A stretch of 64,000 bases of DNA from assembly GCF_016124325.1 (NCBI RefSeq), contig NZ_WGNY01000019.1, positions 62,001 to 126,000 on the forward strand, given 5' to 3'. The number at the start of each line of letters is the position of its first letter. The first letter of the stretch is position 1. This document shows, piece by piece, positions 20,605 to 31,591 of the stretch. The translations under genes and the position numbers were made by a program. Under the pieces are notes generated by a model, which did not search any database, was not told the DNA's origin, and saw only the letters and a list, made by a program, of their open reading frames with translations. The stretch comes from Phenylobacterium sp. Its GTDB lineage: Bacteria; Pseudomonadota; Alphaproteobacteria; Caulobacterales; Caulobacteraceae.

Positions 20605-21369
20605 ATGACCATGGCCGCCGACACAGCCGACTTCCGCCCTGAGCCGCGGCCGATGTCGACCAAGATGGATTGGGGCCATGCGCTGCGTTCGCTGCAGCGC
20701 CTGCTGAACGACAAGGAAGACACCCGGCAGGTGTTCGAGATCATGCGGGCGCTCAACGGGTCGTCGACGGCCAAGGGCTACCAGCGCCTGCTGACGACCG
20801 CGGAGGGCGGCCGTATCGCCTACGAGCGCGAGGAGTTCGCCCGCAAGCTCATGGATGACGCCTGGCTCGACAGCCTGCCCGAGGGCAGCGTCGGGGCGGC
20901 CTATCGCCAATTCATCCGCTCCGAGAACCTCTCGGCCGAGGGCCTGGCCATGGTCAGCCGCGACGGGATCGAGAACGTCGATGAGCAGCACCCCTACGCC
21001 TGGTTCGGCCGCCGCACGCGCGACGTGCACGACATCTGGCACATCCTCTCGGGCTACCATCGCGACGGCCTGGGCGAGGCCTGCCTCGTGGCCTTCTCCT
21101 TCGCGCAGACGGGCGGCCTGGGCTGGGCGCTGATCGCCCTGGGCGCCGCGTCGCGGGCGCGGAAGGACAAGTCCCAGCCGTACGTGAAGGCGATCTGGCA
21201 GGGCTACCAGCGCGGCAAAGCCGCCAAGTGGCTGCTGGGCGAGGACTACGATCGCCTGCTGGCCGAGCCCCTGGAGGTGGCGCGCAAACGCCTCGGCATC
21301 ACCCCGGCCACCATCTACGACAGCATCCCGGCCGAAGTCCGCGACGAAGCCGTCCCGGTCGCCGCCTGA
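20605..21369 (+). CDS. coq4: Coq4-family ubiquinone biosynthesis protein
   Basis: 254 residues. The Coq4 zinc-ligand motif is present as VHDIWHILSGYHRDGLGE (HDxxH with a distal Glu). Coq4 proteins act in ubiquinone synthesis, recently tied to C1 decarboxylation/hydroxylation of the ring; in bacteria the role is inferred from the family. Start may be ATG 20605 or ATG 20611; neither has a strong ribosome-binding site beyond GAGGA. It is divergent from the ribbon-helix-helix gene, with a palindrome between them. Confidence 0.88.
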   Translation: MTMAADTADFRPEPRPMSTKMDWGHALRSLQRLLNDKEDTRQVFEIMRALNGSSTAKGYQRLLTTAEGGRIAYEREEFARKLMDDAWLDSLPEGSVGAAYRQFIRSENLSAEGLAMVSRDGIENVDEQHPYAWFGRRTRDVHDIWHILSGYHRDGLGEACLVAFSFAQTGGLGWALIALGAASRARKDKSQPYVKAIWQGYQRGKAAKWLLGEDYDRLLAEPLEVARKRLGITPATIYDSIPAEVRDEAVPVAA

Positions 21370-21375
21370 CGCGGC

Positions 21376-21552
21376 CTAGTCCTCGCGCTTCTTGCCGTCG
21401 TGGTCGCGCCGGGCCCGCTCGGCGTCGAGCTTCTGGACCATCGTCTCGCCCTTGGCGCGGCCGAACCGGACGCGGTTCTCGGCCGCCTGGGACTTGGCCG
21501 CCGCACGCGCCCTGGCCTTCCGCGCCTTGTTGAGATTGATCGGCTCGACCAT
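21376..21552 (-). CDS. DUF4169-family small basic protein
   Basis: 58 residues, strongly charged, beginning PINLNKARKARARAAAKSQ and continuing NRVRFGRAKGE, the hallmark of this short alphaproteobacterial family. Function is unknown. ATG 21552 gives the family-standard start. It is divergent from the DUF2171 gene. Confidence 0.8.
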   Translation of the reverse strand: MVEPINLNKARKARARAAAKSQAAENRVRFGRAKGETMVQKLDAERARRDHDGKKRED

Positions 21553-21610
21553 AGAAACCTTCGCTCGCCCGCGACCGTTGTCTCGTCTCACACACGAGAA
21601 GGAGACGAAT

Positions 21611-21847
21611 ATGATCCAGGCTTCCCAAATCCGCGAGCACATGGAAGTCGTGGGCTCGGACGGCGGCCACGTCGGCAAGGTGGACCACGTGAAGGGCGGC
21701 GACATCGAACTCGCCAAGCTCGACCTGGGCGCGGGCCTCAAGCATCACCTGATCCCGCTGTCCTGGGTCGATCGCGTCCAGGACGAAAAGGTCTGCCTCA
21801 ACCTGACCAAGGACGCGGCCAAGTCCGCCTGGCGCGAGGTCCACTGA
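21611..21847 (+). CDS. DUF2171-family (PRC-barrel-like) small protein
   Basis: 78 residues from ATG 21611, preceded by GAAGGAGA. The sequence has the small beta-barrel pattern EHMEVVGSDGGHVGKVDHV followed by KLDLGAGLKHHLIPLSWVD, as in DUF2171. Members are often stress-related in alphaproteobacteria, but no reaction is known. The frame is open upstream but that part overlaps the divergent DUF4169 gene. Confidence 0.82.
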   Translation: MIQASQIREHMEVVGSDGGHVGKVDHVKGGDIELAKLDLGAGLKHHLIPLSWVDRVQDEKVCLNLTKDAAKSAWREVH

Positions 21848-21927
21848 GCCGGCTGGCGTCGCGGGCGGGGCCATGACACCCTGACCGCGACGCGCCGGGG
21901 CTCCGGCGAAGTGTTCCAGGAGGCCCG

Positions 21928-23268
21928 GTGAAGTTCGTACTGTCGGCCGTCGCCGCGCTGATCGCGGTCGCGGCGCCTGCGCTGTCCGCGCCCCCGAAGG
22001 TCTGCGCCGACTGCGTGAAGGCCAACATGGAGCATCTCGCGGGCGACGAATTGCGCGGGCGGGCCTGTGGCACGGCCGACGAGAACGCCGCCGCCCGGTT
22101 CATCGCCGAGCGTCTCAAGGCCTATGGCGTCGAGGGCGCCGCCGGCGACGGGCAATATCTCCAGCGTGTGGAGGTTCACAGCCCCACCTACGCGGCCGCA
22201 CCCGTCCTGCAGGTCGGCGACGTGCGCCTCGTCCACGGCGCGGGGATGCTGGTCCGACAGGCGCCTGAGACGCTCGACGCCCCGCTCGTCCTTGTGGCCA
22301 AGGGCGAAGCGGCGTCCGGCAAGATCGCCCTGATCGCCGGGCCCTACGACTCCGAGGCCGCCGTCGCGGTGCTGGCGAGCGGCGCGGTCGGCGTGATCGC
22401 CGAGGCGCCGCCAAACCTCCTGGCCCACTGGGAACAGTTCGCCGCCTCGCCGCCCCGCGGCACGGTGATCGTGGGCGTCGAGGCCACTTCGCCGCCCGTC
22501 GAGAAGGCGATGATCTTCGTGCGGCCGGAGGCGCTTGAGGCGCTGCGGGCGGCGGCAGGCGCGCAGGCCGTGCTGACGGCGACCCACGGCGCTCCCGCCG
22601 TCCGCACGACCTACAACGCCCTGGGCGTCATACACGGCAAGGACCCCGACGCCGACGAGAACGCGATACTGCTTAGCGCCCACTACGACCACCTCGGGCT
22701 GCGGGGTGGAAAGCTCTACCGCGGCGCCAATGACGACGCCTCGGGCACGGCGGCGGTGCTGGAGTTCGCCCGGCTGCTCGGCGCGGGCGAGACGCCCCGG
22801 CGCACCGTCCAATTCGCCCTCTTCGGCTGCGAGGAGGAAGGCGGGCACGGCGCGAAGTACTACCTGGCCCACCCGCCGACGCCGCTCGCGAACCTGAAGG
22901 CCAACCTCGAGTTCGAAATGATCGGCGTGCCCGACCCGGCCGATCGCAAGCGGCTGATGCTGACGGGCTGGGAACGATCGAACATGGGCCCCATCCTGCG
23001 CGAGCAGGGCGCCAGTATCGGCCCCGATCCCTATCCGCAGGAGAACTTCTTCCAGCGGTCCGACAACTATCAGCTCGCGCGCAAGGGCGTCGTCGCCCAG
23101 ACGATCAGCGCCTGGCCGGTGCCGCCTACCTATCACCAGCCGACCGACGACCTCGCGCACATCGACCTGCCGTTCATGGTCGAGGTGATCCAGTCGCTGG
23201 CGGGACCGATCTCGTGGCTCGCCAACGGCGACTTCCAGCCGACCTGGAACCCCGGGATGCAGCCCTGA
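21928..23268 (+). CDS. Secreted M28-family zinc metallopeptidase
   Basis: 446 residues from a GTG start. It has a signal peptide (~1-20, VLSAVAALIAVAAPALSA), then an interrupted aminopeptidase with a PA-like insert. The two-zinc site is visible: His and Asp of SAHYDHLG, Asp of GANDDASG, catalytic Glu pair in GCEEEGGHG, and a late His in TYHQPTDD. It is probably an exported aminopeptidase or carboxypeptidase cleaving peptides in the periplasm. A short CADC motif after the signal peptide could form a disulfide. It converges with the aminotransferase gene at a 4-bp gap. Confidence 0.9.
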   Translation: MKFVLSAVAALIAVAAPALSAPPKVCADCVKANMEHLAGDELRGRACGTADENAAARFIAERLKAYGVEGAAGDGQYLQRVEVHSPTYAAAPVLQVGDVRLVHGAGMLVRQAPETLDAPLVLVAKGEAASGKIALIAGPYDSEAAVAVLASGAVGVIAEAPPNLLAHWEQFAASPPRGTVIVGVEATSPPVEKAMIFVRPEALEALRAAAGAQAVLTATHGAPAVRTTYNALGVIHGKDPDADENAILLSAHYDHLGLRGGKLYRGANDDASGTAAVLEFARLLGAGETPRRTVQFALFGCEEEGGHGAKYYLAHPPTPLANLKANLEFEMIGVPDPADRKRLMLTGWERSNMGPILREQGASIGPDPYPQENFFQRSDNYQLARKGVVAQTISAWPVPPTYHQPTDDLAHIDLPFMVEVIQSLAGPISWLANGDFQPTWNPGMQP

Positions 23269-23272
23269 GCGG

Positions 23273-25716
<2,444 letters not shown>

Positions 25717-25759
25717 GGGTCCAACCTCCGCATCAAGCTGGGCCGCGGTAAATGGCGAA

Positions 25760-25779
25760 TGTTGCGTAAAAACGCAACA
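25760..25779. promoter_or_regulatory. Perfect inverted repeat upstream of the second RTX gene
   Basis: Eight-base arms TGTTGCGT and ACGCAACA around a 4-base A/T loop, 44 bases upstream of the TTG start. It may be an operator or an mRNA hairpin in the RTX 5' leader. It lies between the divergent RTX and VTT genes. Confidence 0.4.
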
Positions 25780-25863
25780 CCAAAGAACGCAAGTATGCGA
25801 CGAGGCGCCGGCCCCGACAGGCGTTGACCCCGAGGTCCGGATCGGCGACCCCTCGGCGCACCG

Positions 25864-26571
25864 ATGCGCCGGCTGCTCAGCTTCCTGTCGAACATGGACG
25901 CCCAGGCGTGGCGCACGCTGCTGGTGTCGTTCGTGCTGTTCGGCGGGGTGGGCGTGGTGTTCGTCTTCGGCGCCCAGGCGCTGGGGATCGACAGCGAGCG
26001 GACGCTGGAAAGCTGGCTGACCGCCGCGCGGGGGCCGTGGTCGCTGCCGGTGGCCGTGGCGGCGTTCGCCGCGCTCGCCTTCATCGGCACGCCGCAGATC
26101 GTGCTGATCGCCGCGGCGGTGGTGGCGTTCGGCCCCTACCTCGGGGCGGCCTACAGCTGGATCGGCACGCTGGTGTCGTCGATGGTGGGCTTCTACATCG
26201 GCCGCGCGGCCGGGGCGCGGGTGCTCCGGCGGTTCTCGGGCGAGAGCGTGCAGCGCTTCATGCGGCTGGTGGGCGAGAACGGCTTCCTGGCCAGCCTGAT
26301 CGTCCGCCTGGTGCCCTCGGCGCCGTTCATCGTCGTCAACATGGCGGCCGGGGTGACGCCCATGCGGGCGCGCGACTTCGTCGCCGGCACGGGCATCGGC
26401 ATCGTGCCGAAGATCGCGCTCACCGCCTTCGCCGGCGCCTCGATCGTCCAGTTGATGCGCGGCGAAATCGAAGGCCACTGGCTTGAGCTGGCGGCGATCG
26501 CCGCCATCTGGATCGGAATCGGCTGGTTCGCGCGGCGCTGGCTGCGCCGCCGCGAGGGGAGTTCGTCATGA
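25864..26571 (+). CDS. TVP38/TMEM64-family (VTT domain) inner-membrane protein
   Basis: 235 residues with about five hydrophobic segments. The VTT/SNARE-associated region includes the glycine-rich reentrant stretch GTPQIVLIAAAVVAFGPYLG and the conserved FYIGRAAGARVL and RLVPSAPFIVVNMAAGVTPM motifs. DedA/VTT proteins are linked to lipid scrambling and polyprenyl-phosphate recycling; the exact substrate here is unknown. It overlaps the GST gene by 4 bases (ATGA). Confidence 0.86.
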   Translation: MRRLLSFLSNMDAQAWRTLLVSFVLFGGVGVVFVFGAQALGIDSERTLESWLTAARGPWSLPVAVAAFAALAFIGTPQIVLIAAAVVAFGPYLGAAYSWIGTLVSSMVGFYIGRAAGARVLRRFSGESVQRFMRLVGENGFLASLIVRLVPSAPFIVVNMAAGVTPMRARDFVAGTGIGIVPKIALTAFAGASIVQLMRGEIEGHWLELAAIAAIWIGIGWFARRWLRRREGSSS

Positions 26572-27185
26572 TCAAGCTGTTCCACGCCTGGGGCTCGTGC
26601 TCGCTCGCGCCGTTCATCGCGCTGGAGGAGGCCGGCGCCGGCTACGAGATCGCGGTGATAAGCACCAAGGACGGCGAGCAGCGGAAGCCCGACTATCTGG
26701 CGCTCAATCCGAAGGGCCGGGTGCCGGCGTTGGTCACCGATCGGGGCGTGCTGACCGAGAACGTGGCGATCCTCGCCTGGATCGCCCAGGCGTTCCCGGC
26801 GGCGAAGCTGATGCCCGACGACCCGTGGGCGTTCGCCCAGGCCCAGGCCTTCAACAGCTACCTGGCCTCCACGGTGCACGTCGCCCACGCCCACGGCCGC
26901 CGCGGCTCTCGCTGGGCCGACCAGGAGAGTTCGTTCGAGGACATGCGCCGCAAGGTGCCCGAGACCATGGCCGCCTGCTTCCAGCTGATCGAGGACGGGA
27001 TGCTGGCCGGGCCCTGGGTGATGGGCGAGCAGTTCACGACCTGCGACGCCTATCTCTTCACGCTGTCGGGCTGGCTCGAAAGCGACGATGTCGACCTGGC
27101 CCGGTTTCCCAAGGTGCAGGCGCATTTCGAGCGCACGGCGGCGCGACCGGCTGTCGGCAAGGTTCTTGCCCGGGCGGCGGCCTAA
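26568..27185 (+). CDS. gst: Glutathione S-transferase family protein
   Basis: 205 residues. The thioredoxin-like N domain begins IKLFHAWGSCSLAPFIALEE, with the beta-class catalytic residues likely at the Ser/Cys of GSCS, and the cis-Pro in KGRVPALVTD. The all-helical C domain follows (WVMGEQFTTCDAYLFTL, N-cap motif TxxD). It conjugates or reduces electrophiles with glutathione. It is translationally coupled to the VTT gene. Confidence 0.9.
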   Translation: MIKLFHAWGSCSLAPFIALEEAGAGYEIAVISTKDGEQRKPDYLALNPKGRVPALVTDRGVLTENVAILAWIAQAFPAAKLMPDDPWAFAQAQAFNSYLASTVHVAHAHGRRGSRWADQESSFEDMRRKVPETMAACFQLIEDGMLAGPWVMGEQFTTCDAYLFTLSGWLESDDVDLARFPKVQAHFERTAARPAVGKVLARAAA

Positions 27186-27194
27186 AGCCGCGCC

Positions 27195-27215
27195 GCGCGC
27201 AAGATGGTTGCGCGC
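27195..27215 (+). terminator. Hairpin after the GST gene
   Basis: Perfect 8-bp arms GCGCGCAA and TTGCGCGC with a 5-base loop, 9 bases after the GST stop. No uridine run follows, so it may be a weak or factor-dependent terminator, or part of the leu promoter region. Confidence 0.45.
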
Positions 27216-27243
27216 AACCGCCCCTTTCGGTAGAGACGCGACC

Positions 27244-27312
27244 ATGCGCACGCGGCTCGACAGCCTGCTTCTTCTCTCGCTGGGGCTTAGCCGCCCCTGG
27301 GCGCCTCTCTAG
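27244..27312 (+). CDS. leuL: Leucine-rich leader peptide of leuA (attenuator peptide)
   Basis: A 22-residue peptide, MRTRLDSLLLLSLGLSRPWA then PL, with 8 leucines, including four in a row, ending 80 bases before leuA. This is the classic layout of ribosome-mediated attenuation: ribosomes stall on the leucine codons when charged Leu-tRNA is scarce, letting leuA be transcribed. It is not a metabolic protein. No strong ribosome-binding site is seen directly upstream (GAGACGCGACC), which is typical of short leaders. Confidence 0.82.
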   Translation: MRTRLDSLLLLSLGLSRPWAPL

Positions 27313-27346
27313 GCACGCGCATCTTCGCGGCCGGGCGACCAGGGGC
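27282..27346 (+). promoter_or_regulatory. Mutually exclusive RNA hairpins in the leuA leader
   Basis: GCCCCTGG at 27293-27300 can pair perfectly with CCAGGGGC at 27339-27346, or its first five bases can pair with GGGGC at 27282-27286 inside the leader peptide coding sequence. Both cannot form at once, and the upstream stem overlaps the leucine codons, as attenuation requires. A final terminator stem with a uridine run is not evident, so control may act on Rho or translation. Confidence 0.55.
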
Positions 27347-27392
27347 CATCACCTCCGCCTGATGAACGCAACACCGCGAAGAGACTAAAGAA

Positions 27393-28979
27393 ATGACCGC
27401 TTCCGTAACCGATTCCAACGCTCAGGCCGCCGAGCGCGACCGGGTGATCATCTTCGACACCACCATGCGCGACGGCGAACAGTCGCCCGGCGCCTCCATG
27501 TCGCACGACGAGAAGCTGGAGCTGGCGAAGATCCTCGAGGAGATGAAGGTCGACGTCATCGAGGCCGGCTTCCCGATCGCCTCGAACGGCGACTTCGAGG
27601 CCGTCCGCGCCATCTCCGAGATCGTCACCGAAAGCACCGTCTGCGGCCTGGCCCGCGCGGGCGCGGCCGATATCGAGCGCTGCGCCGAGGCGGTGAAGAA
27701 GGCCAAGCGCGGCCGCATCCACACCTTCATCTCCACCAGCCCGGTCCACATGAAGTGGAAGCTGCAGATGGAGCCCGAGCAGGTGCTGGAGATGGTGACC
27801 AAGTCGGTCACGCTCGCCCGCAACCTGTGCGGCGACGTCGAGTGGTCGGCCGAGGACGCCACCCGCACCGAGCGCGACTTCCTGCTGCGCTGCATCGAGG
27901 CGGCCATCAAGGCGGGCGCCGGCACGATCAACCTGCCCGACACGGTGGGCTACAGCTATCCCAGCGAATACGCCGACATGTTCCGCGACGTGATCGAGAA
28001 CGTGCCCGGCGCCGACAAGGTGATCTTCTCCACCCACTGCCACAACGACCTGGGGCTGGCCGTCGCCAACTCCATCGCCGGCGTGCAGGGCGGGGCGCGC
28101 CAGATCGAATGCGCCATCAACGGCATCGGCGAGCGGGCCGGCAACGCGGCGCTCGAAGAGATCGTGATGGCGCTGAAGGTCCGCGGCGACAAGCTGCCCT
28201 ACGGCACGGCGGTCGAGACCCAGCACATCACCCGCGCCAGCCGCTACGTCTCGGCGATCACCGGCTTCCCGGTGCAGTTCAACAAGGCGATCGTGGGCAA
28301 GAACGCCTTCGCCCACGAGAGCGGCATCCACCAGGACGGGATGCTGAAGAACGCCGAGACCTACGAGATCATGAAGCCCGAGGACGTGGGCCAGATCGAG
28401 TCGAACCTGGTCATGGGCAAGCACTCGGGCCGCCACGCCTTCCGCGAGAAGCTGAAGGACCTGGGCTACGAGCTGGGCCAGAACGCGCTGAACGAGGCCT
28501 TCCAGCGCTTCAAGGATCTGGCCGACAAGAAGAAGCACGTCTTCGACGACGACATCGTGGCCCTGGTGGACGACGCCCTGGCGAGCGGCGCCGACAAGGT
28601 GCAGGTCAAGCACCTGCGCGTGATCGCCGGCACCGAGGGCCCGCAGGAGGCCTTCCTGACCGTCACCATCGACGGCGAGGAGAAGGCGGCCAACGCCACC
28701 GGCGACGGTCCGGTCGACGCGGTGTTCAACGCCATCCACGCCGTGGTGCCGCATGACGCGCTCCTGCGCCTGTTCCAGGTGCATGCCGTGACCGAAGGCA
28801 CCGACGCCCAGGCGCAGGTTTCGGTCCGGCTCGAGGACGATGGCCGGATCGCCACCGGCACGGCGGCCGACACCGACACGCTCACCGCCTCGGCGAAGGC
28901 CTATGTCAACGCGCTCAACAACCTCTTCGCGAGGAAAGAGAAGAGCGCGCCCGAAGGCCGAGTGGCCAGCGGGTTCTGA
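27393..28979 (+). CDS. leuA: 2-isopropylmalate synthase LeuA
   Basis: 528 residues, catalysing the first step of leucine synthesis: acetyl-CoA plus 2-oxoisovalerate to 2-isopropylmalate. The TIM-barrel catalytic domain has [17 protein letters not shown], the metal-binding [13 protein letters not shown], and [13 protein letters not shown]. The C-terminal domain (~390-528) with strands such as [15 protein letters not shown] is the leucine-binding allosteric region. The start follows AAAGAA. It is preceded by its leader peptide and followed by a strong hairpin. Other leu genes are not in the window. Confidence 0.97.
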   Translation: MTASVTDSNAQAAERDRVIIFDTTMRDGEQSPGASMSHDEKLELAKILEEMKVDVIEAGFPIASNGDFEAVRAISEIVTESTVCGLARAGAADIERCAEAVKKAKRGRIHTFISTSPVHMKWKLQMEPEQVLEMVTKSVTLARNLCGDVEWSAEDATRTERDFLLRCIEAAIKAGAGTINLPDTVGYSYPSEYADMFRDVIENVPGADKVIFSTHCHNDLGLAVANSIAGVQGGARQIECAINGIGERAGNAALEEIVMALKVRGDKLPYGTAVETQHITRASRYVSAITGFPVQFNKAIVGKNAFAHESGIHQDGMLKNAETYEIMKPEDVGQIESNLVMGKHSGRHAFREKLKDLGYELGQNALNEAFQRFKDLADKKKHVFDDDIVALVDDALASGADKVQVKHLRVIAGTEGPQEAFLTVTIDGEEKAANATGDGPVDAVFNAIHAVVPHDALLRLFQVHAVTEGTDAQAQVSVRLEDDGRIATGTAADTDTLTASAKAYVNALNNLFARKEKSAPEGRVASGF

Positions 28980-28986
28980 TCAACCC

Positions 28987-29013
28987 GCGTCCCGCGCCTC
29001 GGGCGCGGGACGC
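28987..29013 (+). terminator. leuA terminator hairpin
   Basis: Perfect 12-bp stem GCGTCCCGCGCC/GGCGCGGGACGC with a 3-base loop, 7 bases after the leuA stop. Only a short T tract (CTTTCC) follows a few bases later. It separates leuA from the downstream transporter. Confidence 0.7.
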
Positions 29014-29025
29014 CGAGGTCTTTCC

Positions 29026-29904
29026 ATGTTGTGGATATTGATGACAGCGGCGGCTGCGCCGCTGCAGGTGGCGCGCAATGCGCTGCAGCGCGGGCTGGTG
29101 GGCGACGCCGGGCCGTGGGGGGCCACGCTGGTGCGCTTCCTGTTCGGCTTGCCGTTCTCGATCGCCATGTTCGCGGTGGTGGCGGCGCTCACGCCGGGCG
29201 CCGACCCGCACCTTTCGACGCGTTTCGCCCTGGCCGTGGGCGTGGGCGCGGTGGCGCAGATGACGGCGACCGCCTTCCTCCTGCTCGCCATGGGCCGCGC
29301 CGGGTTCGCGGTCGCGACGGTCATGCAGCAGTCGTCGCTGATCCTCGGCGCCGTGCTGGGCGTGGCGCTGGGCGACGTGCTGCCGCCGCACGCCTGGGCC
29401 GGTATGGGGCTGGCGACGGTGGGCCTCGTCGCCCTGTCCTGGCCGCGCCGCGAGGACGTGCACGGCGGCCTCCGGGGCGCCCTGCTGGGCCTGGCCTCGG
29501 GCGCGGCCTTCGCCGTGGCGCTGAACGGCTACCGCCAGGCGGGTCTGGCGCTGGATCCGAGCCACCCGATCTACTCCGCGCTCGCGGGCGTCGTGGTGGC
29601 TCAGACCTTCCAGTCGCTGCTGCTGGGTGGGATCCTCGCCGTGGCGCGGCCCCGCGCGCTCAGGGCGGTGCTCACCTCGTGGAAGAGTTCGCTGGGGGCG
29701 GGCTTCTTCGGCTCGGCCGCATCGGCCTGCTGGTTCGGCGCGCTGGCGCTGGCGCCGGCCGGGCCCGTGCGGGCGGTGGGCGTGATCGAGGCCCCGATCG
29801 CCGCCGCCGTCGGCCGCCGCCTGTTCCGGGAGCGGCTCAGCGCCCGCCAGTGGATCGCCGGCGCCATGACCACGATCGGCGTCGCCCTGACCGTGCTCGG
29901 CTGA
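29026..29904 (+). CDS. EamA/DMT-superfamily membrane transporter
   Basis: 292 residues with about ten membrane helices in two EamA repeats; glycine-rich helix ends such as GAVAQMTATAFLLLAMG and GSAASACWFGALALAP are characteristic. It starts MLWILMTAAAAPLQVARNA without a separate signal. The substrate is unknown; DMT exporters often carry amino acids or metabolites. Its ATG lies 13 bases after the leuA terminator hairpin, so it may be separately or weakly cotranscribed. Confidence 0.85.
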   Translation: MLWILMTAAAAPLQVARNALQRGLVGDAGPWGATLVRFLFGLPFSIAMFAVVAALTPGADPHLSTRFALAVGVGAVAQMTATAFLLLAMGRAGFAVATVMQQSSLILGAVLGVALGDVLPPHAWAGMGLATVGLVALSWPRREDVHGGLRGALLGLASGAAFAVALNGYRQAGLALDPSHPIYSALAGVVVAQTFQSLLLGGILAVARPRALRAVLTSWKSSLGAGFFGSAASACWFGALALAPAGPVRAVGVIEAPIAAAVGRRLFRERLSARQWIAGAMTTIGVALTVLG

Positions 29905-29916
29905 GGCGCGTCGGGC

Positions 29917-30219
29917 TCAGGCCTTCTTCACGAACTCCGCGCGGAGCACGAGCCCCTTGATGGTGTCGTGGCGGCAGTCGATCTCCTGTGGGTCGCCGGT
30001 CAGGCGGATCGAGCGGATCATCGTGCCGCGCTTCAGCGTCTGGCCCGCGCCCTTGACCTTGAGGTCCTTCACCAGGACCACGGCGTCGCCGTCGGCCAGG
30101 AGATTGCCGACCGAGTCCCGGACCTCCACCTGACCGGCCGCGGCGGCGCGCTCGGCGGCTTCGGCGGCCGAGATCCACTCGCCGCTGGCCTCGTCGTAGA
30201 CAAACTCGTCGCCGCTCAT
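29917..30219 (-). CDS. PhnA/YjdM-domain protein without the usual zinc ribbon
   Basis: 100 residues from ATG 30219. The C-terminal two thirds is the PhnA (YjdM) SH3-like domain, with DSVGNLLADGDAVVLVKDLK and a stretch ending RHDTIKGLVLRAEFVKKA. The family's N-terminal CxxC zinc ribbon is replaced by a helix (EWISAAEAAERAAAAGQ), with no Cys pairs. The name comes from an old phosphonate link; actual function is unknown. Confidence 0.8.
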   Translation of the reverse strand: MSGDEFVYDEASGEWISAAEAAERAAAAGQVEVRDSVGNLLADGDAVVLVKDLKVKGAGQTLKRGTMIRSIRLTGDPQEIDCRHDTIKGLVLRAEFVKKA

Positions 30220-30316
30220 GTCGCGCTCTCCGAACTGGGGTCTTCCCGCCATAGGGCTCCGGGGCGCGCGGGCCAACGCTATTCGTGGCCGCGGCGGCGT
30301 GGACCGCGATCCGGGC

Positions 30317-30796
30317 TCAAGGCGAGGCGAGGGCGAGGACTTCGATCCGGGTGACCATGCGGGCGCTCCGGGCGGGCCGCAGGTCGCCCTCCACCACCAG
30401 TTGGAAGGGTCCGCTCTTAGGGCCAAGCGGAGCGCCGTCCGCCCGGTCGGCCACGATGATCCGGTTGGGCCGCGTGCCGGGATCGATCTCGCCCAGACCG
30501 AACACCACCTGATAGCCATCCGAGGCCGTCACGCGCACGGCGTCGGCCAGAGCCTTGCCGCCCAGCGCCTTGCCCGTGGGCGTCCCCACCCGCGCCAGCA
30601 GGTCGATCAGCGGCACGCCTTCGTAGGCGTGCTTCCGCCCGTGGGCGTCGAAGGTGAAGCCGACGTGCGGCATGGCCGCGAGTTCGGCGGCGGACAAGGC
30701 GAGCGTCTGGCCCGTGGGGCCCTTGAGGGCGAGCGTCTGGGCGACGGCGGCCGGGGCGCAGGCGGCCAGCGCGAGGGCGAGGGCGAGGGATTTCAA
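30317..30796 (-). CDS. Exported molybdopterin-binding-like (SUOX/YedY fold) domain protein
   Basis: 159 residues with a signal peptide (~1-19, SLALALALAACAPAAVAQ). The mature part matches the small oxidoreductase molybdopterin-binding domain: YEGVPLIDLLARVG, ASDGYQVVFGLGEIDP, and GPFQLVVEGDLRPARSARMV. Relatives with enzyme activity use a Cys to hold molybdenum; the mature protein has none, so it may only bind or sense a ligand. It follows modE by 10 bases on the same strand, linking it to molybdenum metabolism. Confidence 0.82.
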   Translation of the reverse strand: MKSLALALALAACAPAAVAQTLALKGPTGQTLALSAAELAAMPHVGFTFDAHGRKHAYEGVPLIDLLARVGTPTGKALGGKALADAVRVTASDGYQVVFGLGEIDPGTRPNRIIVADRADGAPLGPKSGPFQLVVEGDLRPARSARMVTRIEVLALASP

Positions 30797-30806
30797 AGGC
30801 GTCTCC

Positions 30807-31583
30807 CTATTCGACGGCCAGGATCACGTGGGGCGCCTTGATCAGCGCGACGACCTCGTCGCCCGGCGCGATCTCCAGCGTCGCGGCGCTTTCCAGGGTG
30901 ATGGCCGCGCACAGGGTCTTGCCGGCGCCGATGTCGAGGCGGACCTCGCACATCACCGCGCCGTCCTCCCGGCTCGTGACCCGCCCGCGGATCTGGTTGC
31001 GGGCCGAGGTGCGGAGGTTCTCGCCCTTCGCCAGGACGACGAAGCTGGACTTGATCAGGGCGACGGCCGGCGCGCCGACGGCGAGGCCGAGGTCCTCGAC
31101 GCTCTGGGCGGTGACGATGGCCACGATCTCCAGCCCTTCGCCAAGCGACAGCGTGACCTCGGTGTTCACCGCGCCGGGCGTCACCCGGACCACGCGGCCG
31201 CGCAGGGCGTTTCGGGCGCTGGTCTTCATTCCGAGGCTCCAGAACAGGTCGTCGCCAGCCGCGTGGTCCAGCTTGGCGAGAGCCGCGTCCATTTCGGTCT
31301 GCACCCGGCGAAACGCCTGCACGACGGCCCGGCCGCGGGGCGTCACGGTGGCGGCGCCGCCGGCCCGGCCGCCGGGCGCCGCGGCGATCAGCGGGGCGTC
31401 GAACAGGTTGTTGAGGGCCTGCACGGCGTCCCAGGCGGCCTTGTATGACAGCCCGACCTTGCGCGCGGCGGCGCTGATCGATCCGAGGTCGGCGATCGCC
31501 TCGACGAGCGCGATGCGCGCCAGGGCCACGCGGGGCAGGCCCCCGCGCTCCAGGGTCACGACCGCGCTCAGCGCTTCGGCCAT
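30807..31583 (-). CDS. modE: Molybdate-responsive transcriptional regulator ModE
   Basis: 258 residues. The N-terminal LysR-type helix-turn-helix includes GSISAAARKVGLSYKAAWD. Two tandem Mop (TOBE) molybdate-binding domains follow (ARNALRGRVVRVTPGAVNTE and ARNQIRGRVTSREDGAVMCE). ModE with molybdate represses modABC. A perfect Mo-box begins 9 bases upstream of its start, shared with modA, so it probably also regulates itself. The gene downstream on the same strand is the molybdopterin-domain protein. Confidence 0.95.
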   Translation of the reverse strand: MAEALSAVVTLERGGLPRVALARIALVEAIADLGSISAAARKVGLSYKAAWDAVQALNNLFDAPLIAAAPGGRAGGAATVTPRGRAVVQAFRRVQTEMDAALAKLDHAAGDDLFWSLGMKTSARNALRGRVVRVTPGAVNTEVTLSLGEGLEIVAIVTAQSVEDLGLAVGAPAVALIKSSFVVLAKGENLRTSARNQIRGRVTSREDGAVMCEVRLDIGAGKTLCAAITLESAATLEIAPGDEVVALIKAPHVILAVE

Positions 31584-31591
31584 CTCTTCCC

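Noticed and set aside
25717..26478. Long N-terminal extension of the second RTX protein
   Set aside because: This part is antisense to the VTT membrane-protein gene; a TTG with a good ribosome-binding site at 25716 gives the sensible start.
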